Position numbers and translations under genes: made by a program. This document shows, piece by piece, positions 8,238 through 17,277 of a DNA stretch of 64,000 nucleotides. The notes beneath the pieces are model-generated. The model saw nothing but the letters and a program-made list of their open reading frames with translations, was not told the origin of the DNA and did not search any database. Position 1 is the stretch's first letter. Each line of letters opens with the position of its first letter. Source of the stretch: Lichenibacterium ramalinae. Lineage in GTDB: Bacteria > Pseudomonadota > Alphaproteobacteria > Rhizobiales > Beijerinckiaceae. The DNA lies in contig NZ_QYBC01000010.1 of NCBI RefSeq assembly GCF_004137085.1, forward strand, positions 124,001 to 188,000. Reading direction: 5' to 3'.

Positions 8238-9119
8238 TCAGCGCGTCGGCGTCGGCTGCTCGCCGCGGTAGTCGTAGAAGCCGCGCTGCGTCTTGCGGCC
8301 CAGCCAGTTGGCTTCGACGTACTTCACCAGGAGCGGACAGGGGCGGTACTTGGAGTCAGCCAAGCCCTCGTGCAGGACCTGCATGATGGCGAGGCAGGTG
8401 TCGAGGCCGATGAAGTCGGCCAGCTGCAGTGGCCCCATCGGGTGGTTGGCGCCGAGCCGCATCGCCGTGTCGATCGCCTCGACGCTGCCGATGCCCTCGT
8501 GCAGCACGTAGACGGCTTCGTTGATCATCGGCAGCAGGATGCGGTTGACGATGAAAGCCGGGAAGTCCTCCGACACCGTGCAGGTCTTGCCCAGCCGGTC
8601 GACGAACCCCTTGGCGGCCTCGAAGGTCTCGGGCGCCGTCTGGATGCCGCGGATCAGCTCGACGAGCTGCATGCGCGGCACGGGGTTCATGAAGTGGATT
8701 CCGATGAAGCGCTCCGGCCGATCCGTCGCGGAGGCCAGGCGGGTGATGGAGATCGAGGACGTGTTGGAGGCAAGCAGGGTCGTGGGCTTGAGCGAGGTGC
8801 AGAGCGTTGAGAAGATCTGGCGCTTGACCGCCTCGTTCTCGGTCGCGGCCTCGATCACGAGGTCGCAGCCGCCGAGCGCCGCATGATCCGTCGCCACGGT
8901 GATGTGGCCGAGCGCCTGGGCACGGGCTTCCTCGGTCAGGTCGCCCTTCTTGACCAGGCGTGACATCGCATTGCCGATGGTGGCGAGGCCGGCGTCCAGC
9001 CGCTCTCGCGACAGGTCGTTGAGCACGACGCCGAAGCCCGCGGCAGCGGCGACATGGGCGATGCCGCTGCCCATCTGGCCGGCGCCGATCACGCCGACCG
9101 TCTTGATCTGTTCGTTCAT
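8238..9119 (-). CDS. 3-hydroxybutyryl-CoA (3-hydroxyacyl-CoA) dehydrogenase
   Basis: This NAD-dependent enzyme interconverts 3-hydroxyacyl-CoA and 3-oxoacyl-CoA in beta-oxidation, butanoate or PHB metabolism. The 293 residues match the stand-alone Hbd/PaaH form. The dinucleotide motif is GAGQMGSG (12-19), followed by EAATENEAVKRQIF, NTSSISITRLAS, and the catalytic-histidine segment GIHFMNPVP. The C-terminal dimerisation domain has FIVNRILLPMINEAV and NHPMGPLQLADFIGLD. It has its own short intergenic regions and no clear functional link to the cobalamin genes on either side. Confidence 0.95.
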   Translation of the reverse strand: MNEQIKTVGVIGAGQMGSGIAHVAAAAGFGVVLNDLSRERLDAGLATIGNAMSRLVKKGDLTEEARAQALGHITVATDHAALGGCDLVIEAATENEAVKRQIFSTLCTSLKPTTLLASNTSSISITRLASATDRPERFIGIHFMNPVPRMQLVELIRGIQTAPETFEAAKGFVDRLGKTCTVSEDFPAFIVNRILLPMINEAVYVLHEGIGSVEAIDTAMRLGANHPMGPLQLADFIGLDTCLAIMQVLHEGLADSKYRPCPLLVKYVEANWLGRKTQRGFYDYRGEQPTPTR

Positions 9120-9221
9120 GCTTCCTCTCCTTGAGGGGTCAGCGACCCGTTATCGCCTGTGGCGTCCATATTCTATTCCGTCGAGACGACCTCTTCGACC
9201 GTTCGGGTCGGTGACGACTCG

Positions 9222-10156
9222 TCAGCCAACCATCACGAGGTAGCCACTGATCGTCAGGACCGACGCGACGGTGGAGGCGAGGACGACGCTGGACGTGATG
9301 TCCGCCTCGCGGTGGTAGTACTCTGCCAGCATGAACGTTCCGGTTCCGGTCGGTAGGGCGGAGAGTAGGACGGCTGAGTGGGTGAGCAACGGGGACAGAT
9401 TGAACTCACGCTCGCCAGGACCCAAGTCACTACCGGTTGAAGGACGAGCTTGAATCCGACCAGGAGCGCCGTCGAGCCGAAGTCCTGCTCGGCGGTCTTC
9501 CGCTTCGCGGCCAGGAAGAGGCCGAGCGCGACGAGCGCACAGGGCGAGGCGGCGGCGCCCAGCAACTTCAGGAAGCTCTCGACGGGAACGGGGACGTCCA
9601 AGCCGCAGAGTGGGACGAGCGCCCCCAGGACGGGTGCGACAAGGAGGGGGTTGCGGAGCAGCGAGCGGCCGACCTTGAACACGAGGTGCCTGCGGCGGCT
9701 CTCGGTCTGGAGCCCGGCTTCGATGAGGACGATGGCGACCGCGAAGAGGACGCAGACGGTTATGATCGTGGCGATGAGGGTCGGGGCTAGGGCTTCGCGG
9801 CCGAGGGCGACTAACGCCAGCGGGAAACCGACGAAGCCGGTGTTCGCGTAGCCCGCGTTGAGTGCGTCGATGGCGGCGTCGGCCAGGTGCCGTGGCCGGC
9901 GCAGCCGGACGGCGATGGTCAGAACGAAGATCAGGGCCGCGCCGCAGCCGAACGCGGCGATGAAGCCTGGCTGCCAGATCTCGACCCATCGCGCGTGAGC
10001 GACGATGTCGAAGAGCAGCGCCGGAAGGGCCAGACAGACCACGAAGAGGTTCAGCTCCGTGGTCGCATGGGGGCCGACGACGTCGATCCGGCGAACGAGC
10101 CACCCTGCGAAGATGAGCGCGAAGATGGGTAGCACGACGGTGAGGGTCGACAACAT
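9222..10156 (-). pseudogene. AEC (auxin efflux carrier) family transporter, frameshifted
   Basis: The start at 10156 gives LSTLTVVLPIFALIFAGWLV and successive membrane helices typical of AEC-family permeases, including NAGYANTGFVGFPLALV. Near 9405-9411 the frame breaks. The family-like end (EFNLSPLLTHSAVLLSALPT, then GTFMLAEYYHREADITSSVV) continues one frame over and stops at 9222. A single missing base accounts for this. Without it the protein loses its last two or three helices. It is divergent from the LysR gene at 10256, which probably regulates it. Substrate unknown; malonate- or auxin-like acids are typical of the family. Confidence 0.8.
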
Positions 10157-10239
10157 CTGGGAGGTCCCGTGTCCAGATCGGTCACCTGGACATAGCGAAG
10201 GTCTCCGATATCATCCAATGCCGATTGTGGCACTTTCTC

Positions 10240-10254
10240 ATACCCGATCGGTAT
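10240..10254. promoter_or_regulatory. Inverted repeat overlapping the lysR 5' end
   Basis: The palindrome ATACC-CGATC-GGTAT lies one base before the ATG of the LysR gene, in the intergenic region it shares with the divergent AEC transporter. Position and symmetry fit an autoregulatory LysR-type site. This is a sequence observation with an inferred role. Confidence 0.4.
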
Positions 10255-10255
10255 C

Positions 10256-11137
10256 ATGATCGATCTTCGGCAGTTTCGATACTTCGTGGCACTCGATGAG
10301 ACACTGCACTTCGGGCGAGCCGCCGAACGTCTCGGCATGAGCCAGCCCCCGCTGAGCAGGCAGATCGCCGCGCTCGAGAGGGAGTTGGGCGTTGTCCTGA
10401 TCGAGCGTCGTCCGAGACAGGCGACGTTGACCTACGCCGGCCGGCGCTTCCTCGAGGACGCACGGGCAGTCCTGAGCTCGTTCGACCAAGCGTGCCGCAA
10501 CGCGCAGCTGGCCGAGCGCGGCGAACGCGGTGAGCTGTCGATCGGATTCATGATGCATGCGGCCCACACGGTAGTGCCGGGGCTGGCGCGGCGCTTCATG
10601 GCCAGTCACCCCGAGGTGCACGTCCAGTTGCGGGAGGTCGTTCCGAGTTCCCTCGCCGACGCGGTCCTCACCGGACGGTTCGACGCCGCCATCCTGTTCA
10701 ACCCGGGTCCCCTGCGCGGATTGGGGATCCGCTCGATCCACACGGAGCGGTTATGCGTCGTCGTGCGCGAGGATCACGTGCTCGCCGGCCGTGCTCTGGT
10801 CGACGCCCGGCAGCTGCATGGGGAGCCCCTGATCGCGGCACCGGCGGAGGTCGCACCGCTCCTGCGCCACCTCATCCTGAGCTACTGCCGGTCTGGAGGG
10901 TTCGAGCCGGTCGTGCGGTTGGAGACCCAGCTTCAACAGACGATCCTGAGCCTCGTCGCCGAAGGCCTGGGGATCGCCTTGGTGCCGGAGTCCATGCGCA
11001 AGCTCGGGGTTGCCGACGTGGTCTTTCGCGACCTCGCGGACGCGCCCGTCATTGAACACGTCGTCGCTTGGCGGCCGGGCAACCTCAACCCGGCACTCCG
11101 ACCCTTCCTCGCGGAGGCGGGGGTGCCCGTTGCCTGA
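10256..11137 (+). CDS. LysR-family transcriptional regulator
   Basis: The 293-residue protein has the standard LTTR layout: an N-terminal winged helix-turn-helix (LRQFRYFVALDETLHFGRAA then ERLGMSQPPLSRQIAALE) and a two-lobed effector domain that begins about residue 90 (GELSIGFM). It is transcribed away from the AEC-family transporter, the usual arrangement for a regulator and its target. The effector is not predictable. The target gene appears frameshifted, so the regulator may have lost its function or may act elsewhere. Confidence 0.92.
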   Translation: MIDLRQFRYFVALDETLHFGRAAERLGMSQPPLSRQIAALERELGVVLIERRPRQATLTYAGRRFLEDARAVLSSFDQACRNAQLAERGERGELSIGFMMHAAHTVVPGLARRFMASHPEVHVQLREVVPSSLADAVLTGRFDAAILFNPGPLRGLGIRSIHTERLCVVVREDHVLAGRALVDARQLHGEPLIAAPAEVAPLLRHLILSYCRSGGFEPVVRLETQLQQTILSLVAEGLGIALVPESMRKLGVADVVFRDLADAPVIEHVVAWRPGNLNPALRPFLAEAGVPVA

Positions 11138-11232
11138 TCGCCGTTCGCCCCCGAGGTGATGGCCGGTGTGTGACGCGGTCGGTCCCAAGCGGCCGTGTCG
11201 ACGGCGCGACCGCTTGGATGTATGCCGGTCCC

Positions 11233-11835
11233 ATGACCGACGACGCCCTCCGCCACAAGCTCAAGATGGCCCATCGCAAGTCCGTGCAGGATGCCGAGGT
11301 CGCCTCCAAGGCCATCGCCGAGAAGGGCCTGCTTATGGTCAACACCGGCCCGGGCAAGGGCAAGTCGACCGCCGCCTTCGGCCTCGTGGTGCGAGCGCTC
11401 GGCCACGGATGGCCGGTCGGCGTCGTGCAATTCATCAAGGGAGCTTGGGACACCGGGGAGCGGCGCCTGCTCGAAGGCTCGCAACTCGTGCGCTGGCATT
11501 CGATGGGCGAGGGCTTCACCTGGGAGACGCAGGACCGGGCCCGCGACGTCGCGGCCGCGTCGGCCGCCTGGGCCAAGGCGCTGGAGCTGACGGCGGATCC
11601 CACCATCCGGCTCGTCGTCCTCGACGAGCTCAACGTCGCGCTGCGCTACGACTACCTGCCCGTTCCGGACGTGGTGGCGGCGCTCGCGGCGCGGCGGCCT
11701 GACCTCCACGTCGTCGTCACGGGGCGCAACGCCAAGCCCGAGTTGCTCGAGGCCGCCGATCTCGTCACCGAGTTCGGAGCCACCAAGCACCACTTCGCCG
11801 CTGGGGTGAAGGCGCAGGCGGGGATCGAGTTCTGA
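11233..11835 (+). CDS. cobO: Corrinoid adenosyltransferase CobO
   Basis: This is the BtuR/CobO-type P-loop ATP:corrinoid adenosyltransferase, acting on cob(I)yrinic acid a,c-diamide or salvaged corrinoids. The 200-residue protein has the Walker A loop GPGKGKST (39-46), the [15 protein letters not shown] segment and VVLDELN (128-134). It ends with the conserved [18 protein letters not shown]-type tail. The ATG at 11233 is preferred over upstream in-frame starts because it gives the family length. cobQ follows about 26 bases downstream, so the two are probably one operon. Confidence 0.95.
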   Translation: MTDDALRHKLKMAHRKSVQDAEVASKAIAEKGLLMVNTGPGKGKSTAAFGLVVRALGHGWPVGVVQFIKGAWDTGERRLLEGSQLVRWHSMGEGFTWETQDRARDVAAASAAWAKALELTADPTIRLVVLDELNVALRYDYLPVPDVVAALAARRPDLHVVVTGRNAKPELLEAADLVTEFGATKHHFAAGVKAQAGIEF

Positions 11836-11861
11836 GCGCCGGGCGGCAGTGCCGGGCCCTG

Positions 11862-13304
11862 ATGCTGCAGGGCACGGGATCGAACGTCGGCAAGTCGCTG
11901 ATCGTGGCGGGCCTCGCGCGCGCCTACGCGCGCCGCGGGCTGCGCGTGCGCCCGTTCAAGCCGCAGAACATGTCCAACAACGCCGCCGTGACGGCCGACG
12001 GCGGCGAGATCGGCCGCGCCCAGGCGCTCCAGGCCCGGGCCGCCGGGGTGGAGCCGACCGTGCACATGAACCCCGTGCTGCTGAAGCCCCAGAGCGAGAT
12101 CGGGTCGCAGGTCGTCGTCCAGGGCCGGGTGATCGGCAACGCCAAGGCTCGCGAGTACCAGTCGTGGAAGCCCCGCCTCATGGAGGCCGTCCTCGACAGC
12201 TTCGGCCGGCTCGCCGGTGAGGCCGATCTCATCCACGTCGAGGGGGCGGGCTCGCCCGCCGAGGTGAACCTGCGCGCAAACGACATCGCCATCATGGGCT
12301 TCGCCCGCCGCGCGGACGTCCCCGTGGTGCTGATCGGCGACATCGACCGAGGCGGCGTCGTCGCCCAGATCGTCGGCACGAGCGTCGTGATCGACCCAGA
12401 GGACGCCGCCCTGGTGGCGGGTTTCCTCGTCAACAAGTTCTACGGCGACCCCACCCTCTTCGAGGACGGCATGGCGTTCATCTCCGAGCGCACCGGCTGG
12501 CCCGCGCTCGGCCTCGTGCTGCACTTCGCCGCCGCCGCCCGCCTGCCGGCCGAGGACGCGGTGGCGCTCGACCGGGCGATCCAGTCCCGGCTCTGCGCCA
12601 GGGCGCGGATCGCCGTCCCGGTCCTGCCGCGCATATCGAACTTCGACGACCTCGACCCCCTGAAGCTCGAAGCCGACGTCGACCTCCTGATGGTGCGGGC
12701 CGGCACCGCCCTGCCAGTCTGCGACTTGGTCGTCCTGCCAGGTTCGAAGGCGACAGTCGCCGACCTTGGCGCGTTGCGTTCCGCGGGCTGGGACATCGAC
12801 ATCCTCGCCCATGTCCGCCGAGGCGGGCGCGTGCTCGGCCTCTGTGGCGGTTACCAGATGCTCGGGCGATCCGTCGGTGACCCGCTCGGCCTCGAGGGCC
12901 CGCCCGGGACCGTCGCGGGCTTGGGTTTGCTCGACGTCGACACGGTCCTGGGAGACGACAAGGTCCTTCGTCCGGTCGTCGGGCGCACGGTCGCCGACGG
13001 GGAGCCGTTCTCGGATTACGAGATGCACATGGGCAAAACGCGCGGACCCGATCGAGCGCGGCCGGTGCTGCGGTTCTCGGATGGCACGTGCGACGGCGCT
13101 GCGTCGGCCGACGGGCGGGTGGCGGGTTGCTACGTCCACGGGCTCTTCGCCGACGATCGCCAGCGCGCCGCTTGGCTGCACCGACTCGGGGCCGAGCCCA
13201 CGGACTTCGCCTATGAGGCGGAGGTCGAGCGCGTGCTCGACGGCCTCGCCGCGCATCTGGAAGAACACGTGGACCTAGATCGCATGCTGGCCCTGGCTCG
13301 CTAG
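11862..13304 (+). CDS. cobQ: Adenosylcobyric acid synthase CobQ
   Basis: CobQ amidates four side chains of adenosylcobyrinic acid a,c-diamide using glutamine and ATP. At 480 residues it shows the N-terminal dethiobiotin-synthetase-like ATPase ([10 protein letters not shown], 3-12; [14 protein letters not shown]), the [13 protein letters not shown] and [11 protein letters not shown] segments, and a C-terminal class I-like glutamine amidotransferase. In the amidotransferase the nucleophile is Cys in [10 protein letters not shown] (about 328) and the histidine is in CYVHGLF (about 426). In relatives the protein often begins with two or three more residues before LMLQGTG. Here no better start codon precedes the ATG at 11862. 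It follows cobO closely. Confidence 0.95.
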   Translation: MLQGTGSNVGKSLIVAGLARAYARRGLRVRPFKPQNMSNNAAVTADGGEIGRAQALQARAAGVEPTVHMNPVLLKPQSEIGSQVVVQGRVIGNAKAREYQSWKPRLMEAVLDSFGRLAGEADLIHVEGAGSPAEVNLRANDIAIMGFARRADVPVVLIGDIDRGGVVAQIVGTSVVIDPEDAALVAGFLVNKFYGDPTLFEDGMAFISERTGWPALGLVLHFAAAARLPAEDAVALDRAIQSRLCARARIAVPVLPRISNFDDLDPLKLEADVDLLMVRAGTALPVCDLVVLPGSKATVADLGALRSAGWDIDILAHVRRGGRVLGLCGGYQMLGRSVGDPLGLEGPPGTVAGLGLLDVDTVLGDDKVLRPVVGRTVADGEPFSDYEMHMGKTRGPDRARPVLRFSDGTCDGAASADGRVAGCYVHGLFADDRQRAAWLHRLGAEPTDFAYEAEVERVLDGLAAHLEEHVDLDRMLALAR

Positions 13305-13316
13305 CGAGGTCCCCGG

Positions 13317-14285
13317 TCAGCGAACGAGTAGCGCGACGCCCGCCACGACCGCGAACTGCACCACGCAGGCTACGCGGTAGAGTCTTAGCGCCGCGCGTAT
13401 GTCGGCCGCCTTCGCCTCCCTGCGCCCGTCGCCCATGTAGGAATCTTCGACCGTCACGGCTGCGTAGACGCGAGGACCCGCAAGTCGCAGGCCGAGCGCA
13501 CCCGCCATGGCGGCCTCTGGCCAGCCCGCGTTGGGCGAGCGGTGGCTCGCGGCATCGCGACGCACGGCCGCCCATGCTCCTGGACCGGAGGTGTCGGTGA
13601 GGGCTGCCGCGACTCCGATCCAGAGGGCGGCGAGACGCGAGGCCGGTAGGTTGACGAGGTCGTCGAAGCGTGCTGCTGCCCATCCGAACGCAGCGTAGCG
13701 CTCGGTGCGATGTCCGATCATGCTGTCCGCCGTGTTGACCACCTTGTAGAGAGCGCATCCTGGAAGGCCGCCGACGAGGAGCCAGAGGGTCGGCGCCACG
13801 ACGCCATCGGAGAAGTTCTCGGCGAGGCTCTCGATGGCCGCCCTCGCCACGCCGCCCTCGTCGAGGACCGCCGTGTCCCGTCCGACGATCATGCCGGCGG
13901 CGATTCGCCCCGCCTCCAGGCCCTCGCGCTCGAGCGCCACTGCCACGTCGCGGACATGGTCATAGAGGCTGCGTTGAGCCGGCAGGCTCGAGGCGGTGAT
14001 CGCAAGCACGACAAGGCCTAGGACTGATCGTCCCAGCGCGAGCTGGACCGGCACGGTCGCGAGCGCCGTCACCGTGAGGAGGACCACCAGCGTCAGCACG
14101 CCGGCCGCGCGACGCTCGCCGAAGCTATGGGTCGGAACGTTGAGGCGTCTCTCCAAGGCGGAGATCCCGGCGCCGATCCAGGTGACGGGATGGCCGAGCA
14201 CGCGGTACACCGGGGCCGGATAGCCGACCAAGGCTTCGATCGCCAAGGCGAGACAGCAGAGCGGTACGGTAATGGAGAGTGACAT
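13317..14285 (-). CDS. cobD: Adenosylcobinamide-phosphate synthase CobD/CbiB
   Basis: This membrane enzyme joins adenosylcobyric acid to (R)-1-amino-2-propanol phosphate. It has several hydrophobic helices and the family blocks GYPAPVYRVLGHPVTWIG, then SLAENFSDGVVAPTLW, then YKVVNTADSMIGHRTERY and WPEAAMAGALGLRLAGP. The ATG at 14285 gives 322 residues. A start at 14318 would add 11 residues. Its 5' end overlaps the 5' end of cobC on the opposite strand, so the two coding regions share their first 14 bases. The 3' end is convergent with cobQ, separated by 12 bases. Confidence 0.93.
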   Translation of the reverse strand: MSLSITVPLCCLALAIEALVGYPAPVYRVLGHPVTWIGAGISALERRLNVPTHSFGERRAAGVLTLVVLLTVTALATVPVQLALGRSVLGLVVLAITASSLPAQRSLYDHVRDVAVALEREGLEAGRIAAGMIVGRDTAVLDEGGVARAAIESLAENFSDGVVAPTLWLLVGGLPGCALYKVVNTADSMIGHRTERYAAFGWAAARFDDLVNLPASRLAALWIGVAAALTDTSGPGAWAAVRRDAASHRSPNAGWPEAAMAGALGLRLAGPRVYAAVTVEDSYMGDGRREAKAADIRAALRLYRVACVVQFAVVAGVALLVR

Positions 14286-15282
14286 CACGGCGACGGACGA
14301 GGGACGGGGACGGTTCACCTACCACGGCGGCGACCTCGCCGCGGCACGGTCCGCCTATCCTGGCGCTCCCGAACCCTGGGTCGACCTGTCGACGGGTATC
14401 AACCCCATACCATATGCCGTTCCGTCGCTCCCCATGGACGCCTGGGCGGCCCTTCCAAGCGCCGCCGCGGCGCGTGCCCTCGAGGCGGCGGCAGCTCGCG
14501 CCTATGGGGCGGAGCCCGACAACATCGTAGGCGCGCCAGGCACGGAAGCGCTGATCCAGTGGCTGCCTCGTCTGCATCGGGCCCGGCGGGTCGGCGTCCT
14601 CGGGTTCACCTACGGCGATCACGCCCGCTCCTGGCGTAGCGCCGGCGCCGAGGTCGACGTCGTCGATGACCTGGCCGCGCTCGAGGGCTACGACGTCGCC
14701 GTCGTGGTCAACCCCAACAACCCCGACGGACGGCTCGTCGAGCCCGACGCTTTGGTGAGGCTGGCAAGGCGCGTGGGCTTGTTGGTGGTCGACGAGGCGT
14801 TCGCGGACGTCGTGTCTAGTGATTGGAGTCTCGCTACCAGGCCTCCGCCGAACGGTTTGGTGCTGCGCTCGTTCGGCAAGTTCTTCGGTCTCGCGGGTCT
14901 ACGGCTCGGGTTCGCCGTCACGGCGACCGATCGCGCTACCTCGCTGCGTGCCGCCTTCGGCCCCTGGGCCGTGAGCGGTCCCGCCGTCGCAGTGGGCACA
15001 AGGGCCTTTGCCGACGATGTGTGGGCGTCGTCGTCGCTCACGCGTCTCGCGCAGGACGCCGGGCGGCTTGACGTCTTGCTGCGGGACGCGGGTGCCGTTT
15101 TGGTCGGCGGCACGACGTTATACCGCCTCGCGGAGTTCGACGACGCGGCTGGAACATTCGACGCTCTGGCACACGCCGGTTTGCTGACGCGGCCGTTCGC
15201 GGAGCGGCCGCGATGGTTACGGTTCGGCTTGCCGGTAGACGAGGCGGCATGGCAGCGGCTTTCGGGTGCACTCCGGCGCTGA
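14272..15282 (+). CDS. cobC: Threonine-phosphate decarboxylase CobC
   Basis: This PLP-dependent fold-type I enzyme (named CobC in Pseudomonas denitrificans) decarboxylates L-threonine O-3-phosphate to supply the aminopropanol phosphate used by CobD. The 336-residue product has HGGDLAAARSAYPGAPEPWV, LSTGINPIPY, the VVNPNNPDGR substrate loop, DEAFADV, and the PLP lysine in RSFGKFFGLAGLRLGF (Lys about 203). It is divergent from cobD with overlapping starts. These two enzymes act in succession, so expression from one shared regulatory region makes sense. Confidence 0.95.
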   Translation: MESDITATDEGRGRFTYHGGDLAAARSAYPGAPEPWVDLSTGINPIPYAVPSLPMDAWAALPSAAAARALEAAAARAYGAEPDNIVGAPGTEALIQWLPRLHRARRVGVLGFTYGDHARSWRSAGAEVDVVDDLAALEGYDVAVVVNPNNPDGRLVEPDALVRLARRVGLLVVDEAFADVVSSDWSLATRPPPNGLVLRSFGKFFGLAGLRLGFAVTATDRATSLRAAFGPWAVSGPAVAVGTRAFADDVWASSSLTRLAQDAGRLDVLLRDAGAVLVGGTTLYRLAEFDDAAGTFDALAHAGLLTRPFAERPRWLRFGLPVDEAAWQRLSGALRR

Positions 15283-15302
15283 ACTTGGCAACCACGCGAG
15301 TA

Positions 15303-15350
15303 TTGCCTTTGCCGAGCTGGGCGCCATATTCTCTGAATACAGTCAGAGAA
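15303..15350 (+). promoter_or_regulatory. Putative promoter and inverted repeat ahead of the small acidic protein
   Basis: TTGCCT (15303-15308), an 18-base spacer and TATTCT (15327-15332) form a plausible sigma-70-like promoter. Overlapping the -10 is a perfect 8-base inverted repeat, TTCTCTGA-ATACAG-TCAGAGAA (15329-15350), ending five bases before the AAGGAGG ribosome-binding site. It could be an operator or a hairpin controlling translation. Confidence 0.45.
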
Positions 15351-15367
15351 TTCAAGGAGGCTAGCCC

Positions 15368-15583
15368 ATGGTAGCCAACGAACACGACGTCTCCGAAAAG
15401 AAGCACGATCCAGGGCCTACCTTCGAGGCCGGTGCGGGTCACGTCCCCGTTCCCGATCCCGTCGAGAAGCAGCCGGTGTTCGAGGCGGGCGCGGGTCGGG
15501 GAGGCGTAGCCGATCATAGCATCGTCTCTCCGACCTTCGAGCCTACGAAGGATCGGAACGACGAGAAGACGAAAGGGTCCTGA
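15368..15583 (+). CDS. Small repeat-containing protein of unknown function
   Basis: The 71-residue product starts at an ATG seven bases after a near-perfect AAGGAGG ribosome-binding site, which strongly supports expression. It is hydrophilic and probably disordered, with no cysteines and no membrane segment. Two near-identical units, PTFEAGAGHVPVP and PVFEAGAGRGGVA, are followed by a third shorter one, PTFEPTKD, spaced about 25-30 residues apart. I do not recognise a family. The strong translation signal and the palindrome over its promoter suggest a regulated, possibly stress-related, small protein, but no function can be assigned. Confidence 0.7.
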   Translation: MVANEHDVSEKKHDPGPTFEAGAGHVPVPDPVEKQPVFEAGAGRGGVADHSIVSPTFEPTKDRNDEKTKGS

Positions 15584-17277
15584 TCGGTCTCGGTCGAGGC
15601 TCGACACCCGGGGCGGCGCGACGTCAGGCTTGCGTCATGGGCCGTAGCCGCCTCATCGTCTGCGGCCAACGGTCTGCGTTGCAAGGCTTGTCGGTTGAGT
15701 CCCCTAAGCGGAAGGGATAGAGCTAAGTTGGGTTGAGTACCCCCTAGGCTTTGAACAAGTCCTCACAGAATATGTTGTGAGACCTGTGCGCTGTGGGACA
15801 CATTCAATGGCCTACAAAGATTGCAGCTTGGCCTCGCCACCCGCAGGGGCGAGGCCAGCGTGGCGGCCCGATAACAGGGTTAGAGATCTGCCCGTTACAA
15901 ACGACGCGCAGATGATCGGGTCCTGCTTCGTCTGCTGCATGGCGCTCGCGAGGCACGTGTCAAACGCTCTCCGCCCGAACGGCATAGCGTTCTGCCCTCG
16001 CCACGTCGAACAGCTCAGTTACACCTACAGTAATCTCAATCTGCGCTCTCCGCCGTCGGCAGCCGCAAACCATCGGAGAGCGTCGCTGCCCGGTTTGCCA
16101 GGCAGTGGGCGGCGGCCAAGCTATGGCACGCTGATCGAGGCCGCCCCTGCTTCGATGTCCGTGGGTGGCTGATGCCTGAAACGGGGCAGGGGACCCAGGC
16201 CCGACCTCGAGTTCGCCGCCTTCGTTGTCGTCTACCGGTTGCCGACCACTTCCTTGAGGAGGGGAGGGTAGGGCACCGCGCGCCGCTGACGACCTCGCTC
16301 CTGTATTCCCTTGCCCTGCCCTGCTCCGCCCCGACCGATCGGGGGCTCGCGCCACGATCATGCGGCGCCGAAGCTCAGATCCTCCGGGTTGCCGATCGGC
16401 GTCAGTGAGGGTAGGGAACAAGTATGGCCCTGATGCTGCAATTCTTGTCGTGGGCGCAGCCTGAGATGGAGACGTGGATTACAGAATCGGTGAAAACGTG
16501 ATAGCACCAGATATGCTGAATTTTATGATCAACTATTAGATGTTTATATAGTTGTAACCGTTCCATAATCTATATTATGCGAATATGGGAATCTGGCTTG
16601 TCTGTGCCTTCAATTCGTCTCTGCCAAAGGGGCGAAACCTTTTGATTGCGTCATTGCCTTGAGTCGTGAACGAGGGAAGCTGCTCCGGAACACGCGGGTG
16701 CGCATCCGCGATTTTGTCGAGAAGGCCCCCTGCCCCACCGAGATCTGTCGCTCCGGCCGCAGTGGCAGCCGTTCTGGGACGTTGGTGAAGGGTCGCGCCG
16801 ACGTCGCAGACCGACTCGAGCGACTACTCTCGGTTTCCGTTCGGGAGCGAGGACGCGAACCATCGCCCAGTAACAGGCGGACCTGGAGCGAGAGGCTCGA
16901 CGTCCAGACAGGAGCGCGCCGAACGGCGCCGTTTCCACCTCGGTGTGAGATCGCGCCGGCTGCACGGCAACGTTACGAACGCGACCGGAAGCGCTTCGGC
17001 TCGAGCGAGGCTGGGGTTAGGGCTGGCCAGCGGCTCGGGCCAGCCGGGGGCGCGCGAGATGATCGGCGAGAGCCCGGAGGACCACGCGCTCGGTGGCCGC
17101 CGGCGTCTTCGCGTCCGAACGTCGTGCGCTCGCTAGCCGCGTCTCGGGGGCGGCCGACGTGCGAGAATGGTGAACGGAGTGGCGATTCGGCCCCGCACGC
17201 GGTCCCGTCGTGTCGCTCCGAGACGTTCCGCGCTCGGTCTGGCGATGCGTGGTGAGCGACTAGTGGGGAGAACCTAG
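15584..17277. other. Long region without a confident gene, including an AT-rich patch
   Basis: No frame shows consistent coding character. A hairpin GGCCTCGCC/GGCGAGGCC lies at 15830-15856 but lacks a U-tract. A weak plus-strand frame (15777-16172) has a CFVCCMALARHV...FCPRHVEQL segment resembling a small zinc knuckle and may be a remnant. From about 16470 to 16640 the composition drops to AT-rich, with TATATAG and TATATTATG stretches, unlike anything nearby. This is either an imported segment or a regulatory or origin-like region. The rest (16660-17277) is GC-rich with no recognisable product on either strand. Confidence 0.4.

Noticed and set aside
15830-15856. GGCCTCGCC/GGCGAGGCC hairpin as a terminator
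   Set aside because: No T-run follows on either strand and no gene ends nearby, so it was kept only as a note.
16659-17255. Plus-strand open frame of about 198 codons
   Set aside because: It is Arg/Ser/Pro-rich with no domain, no ribosome-binding site and poor codon bias.
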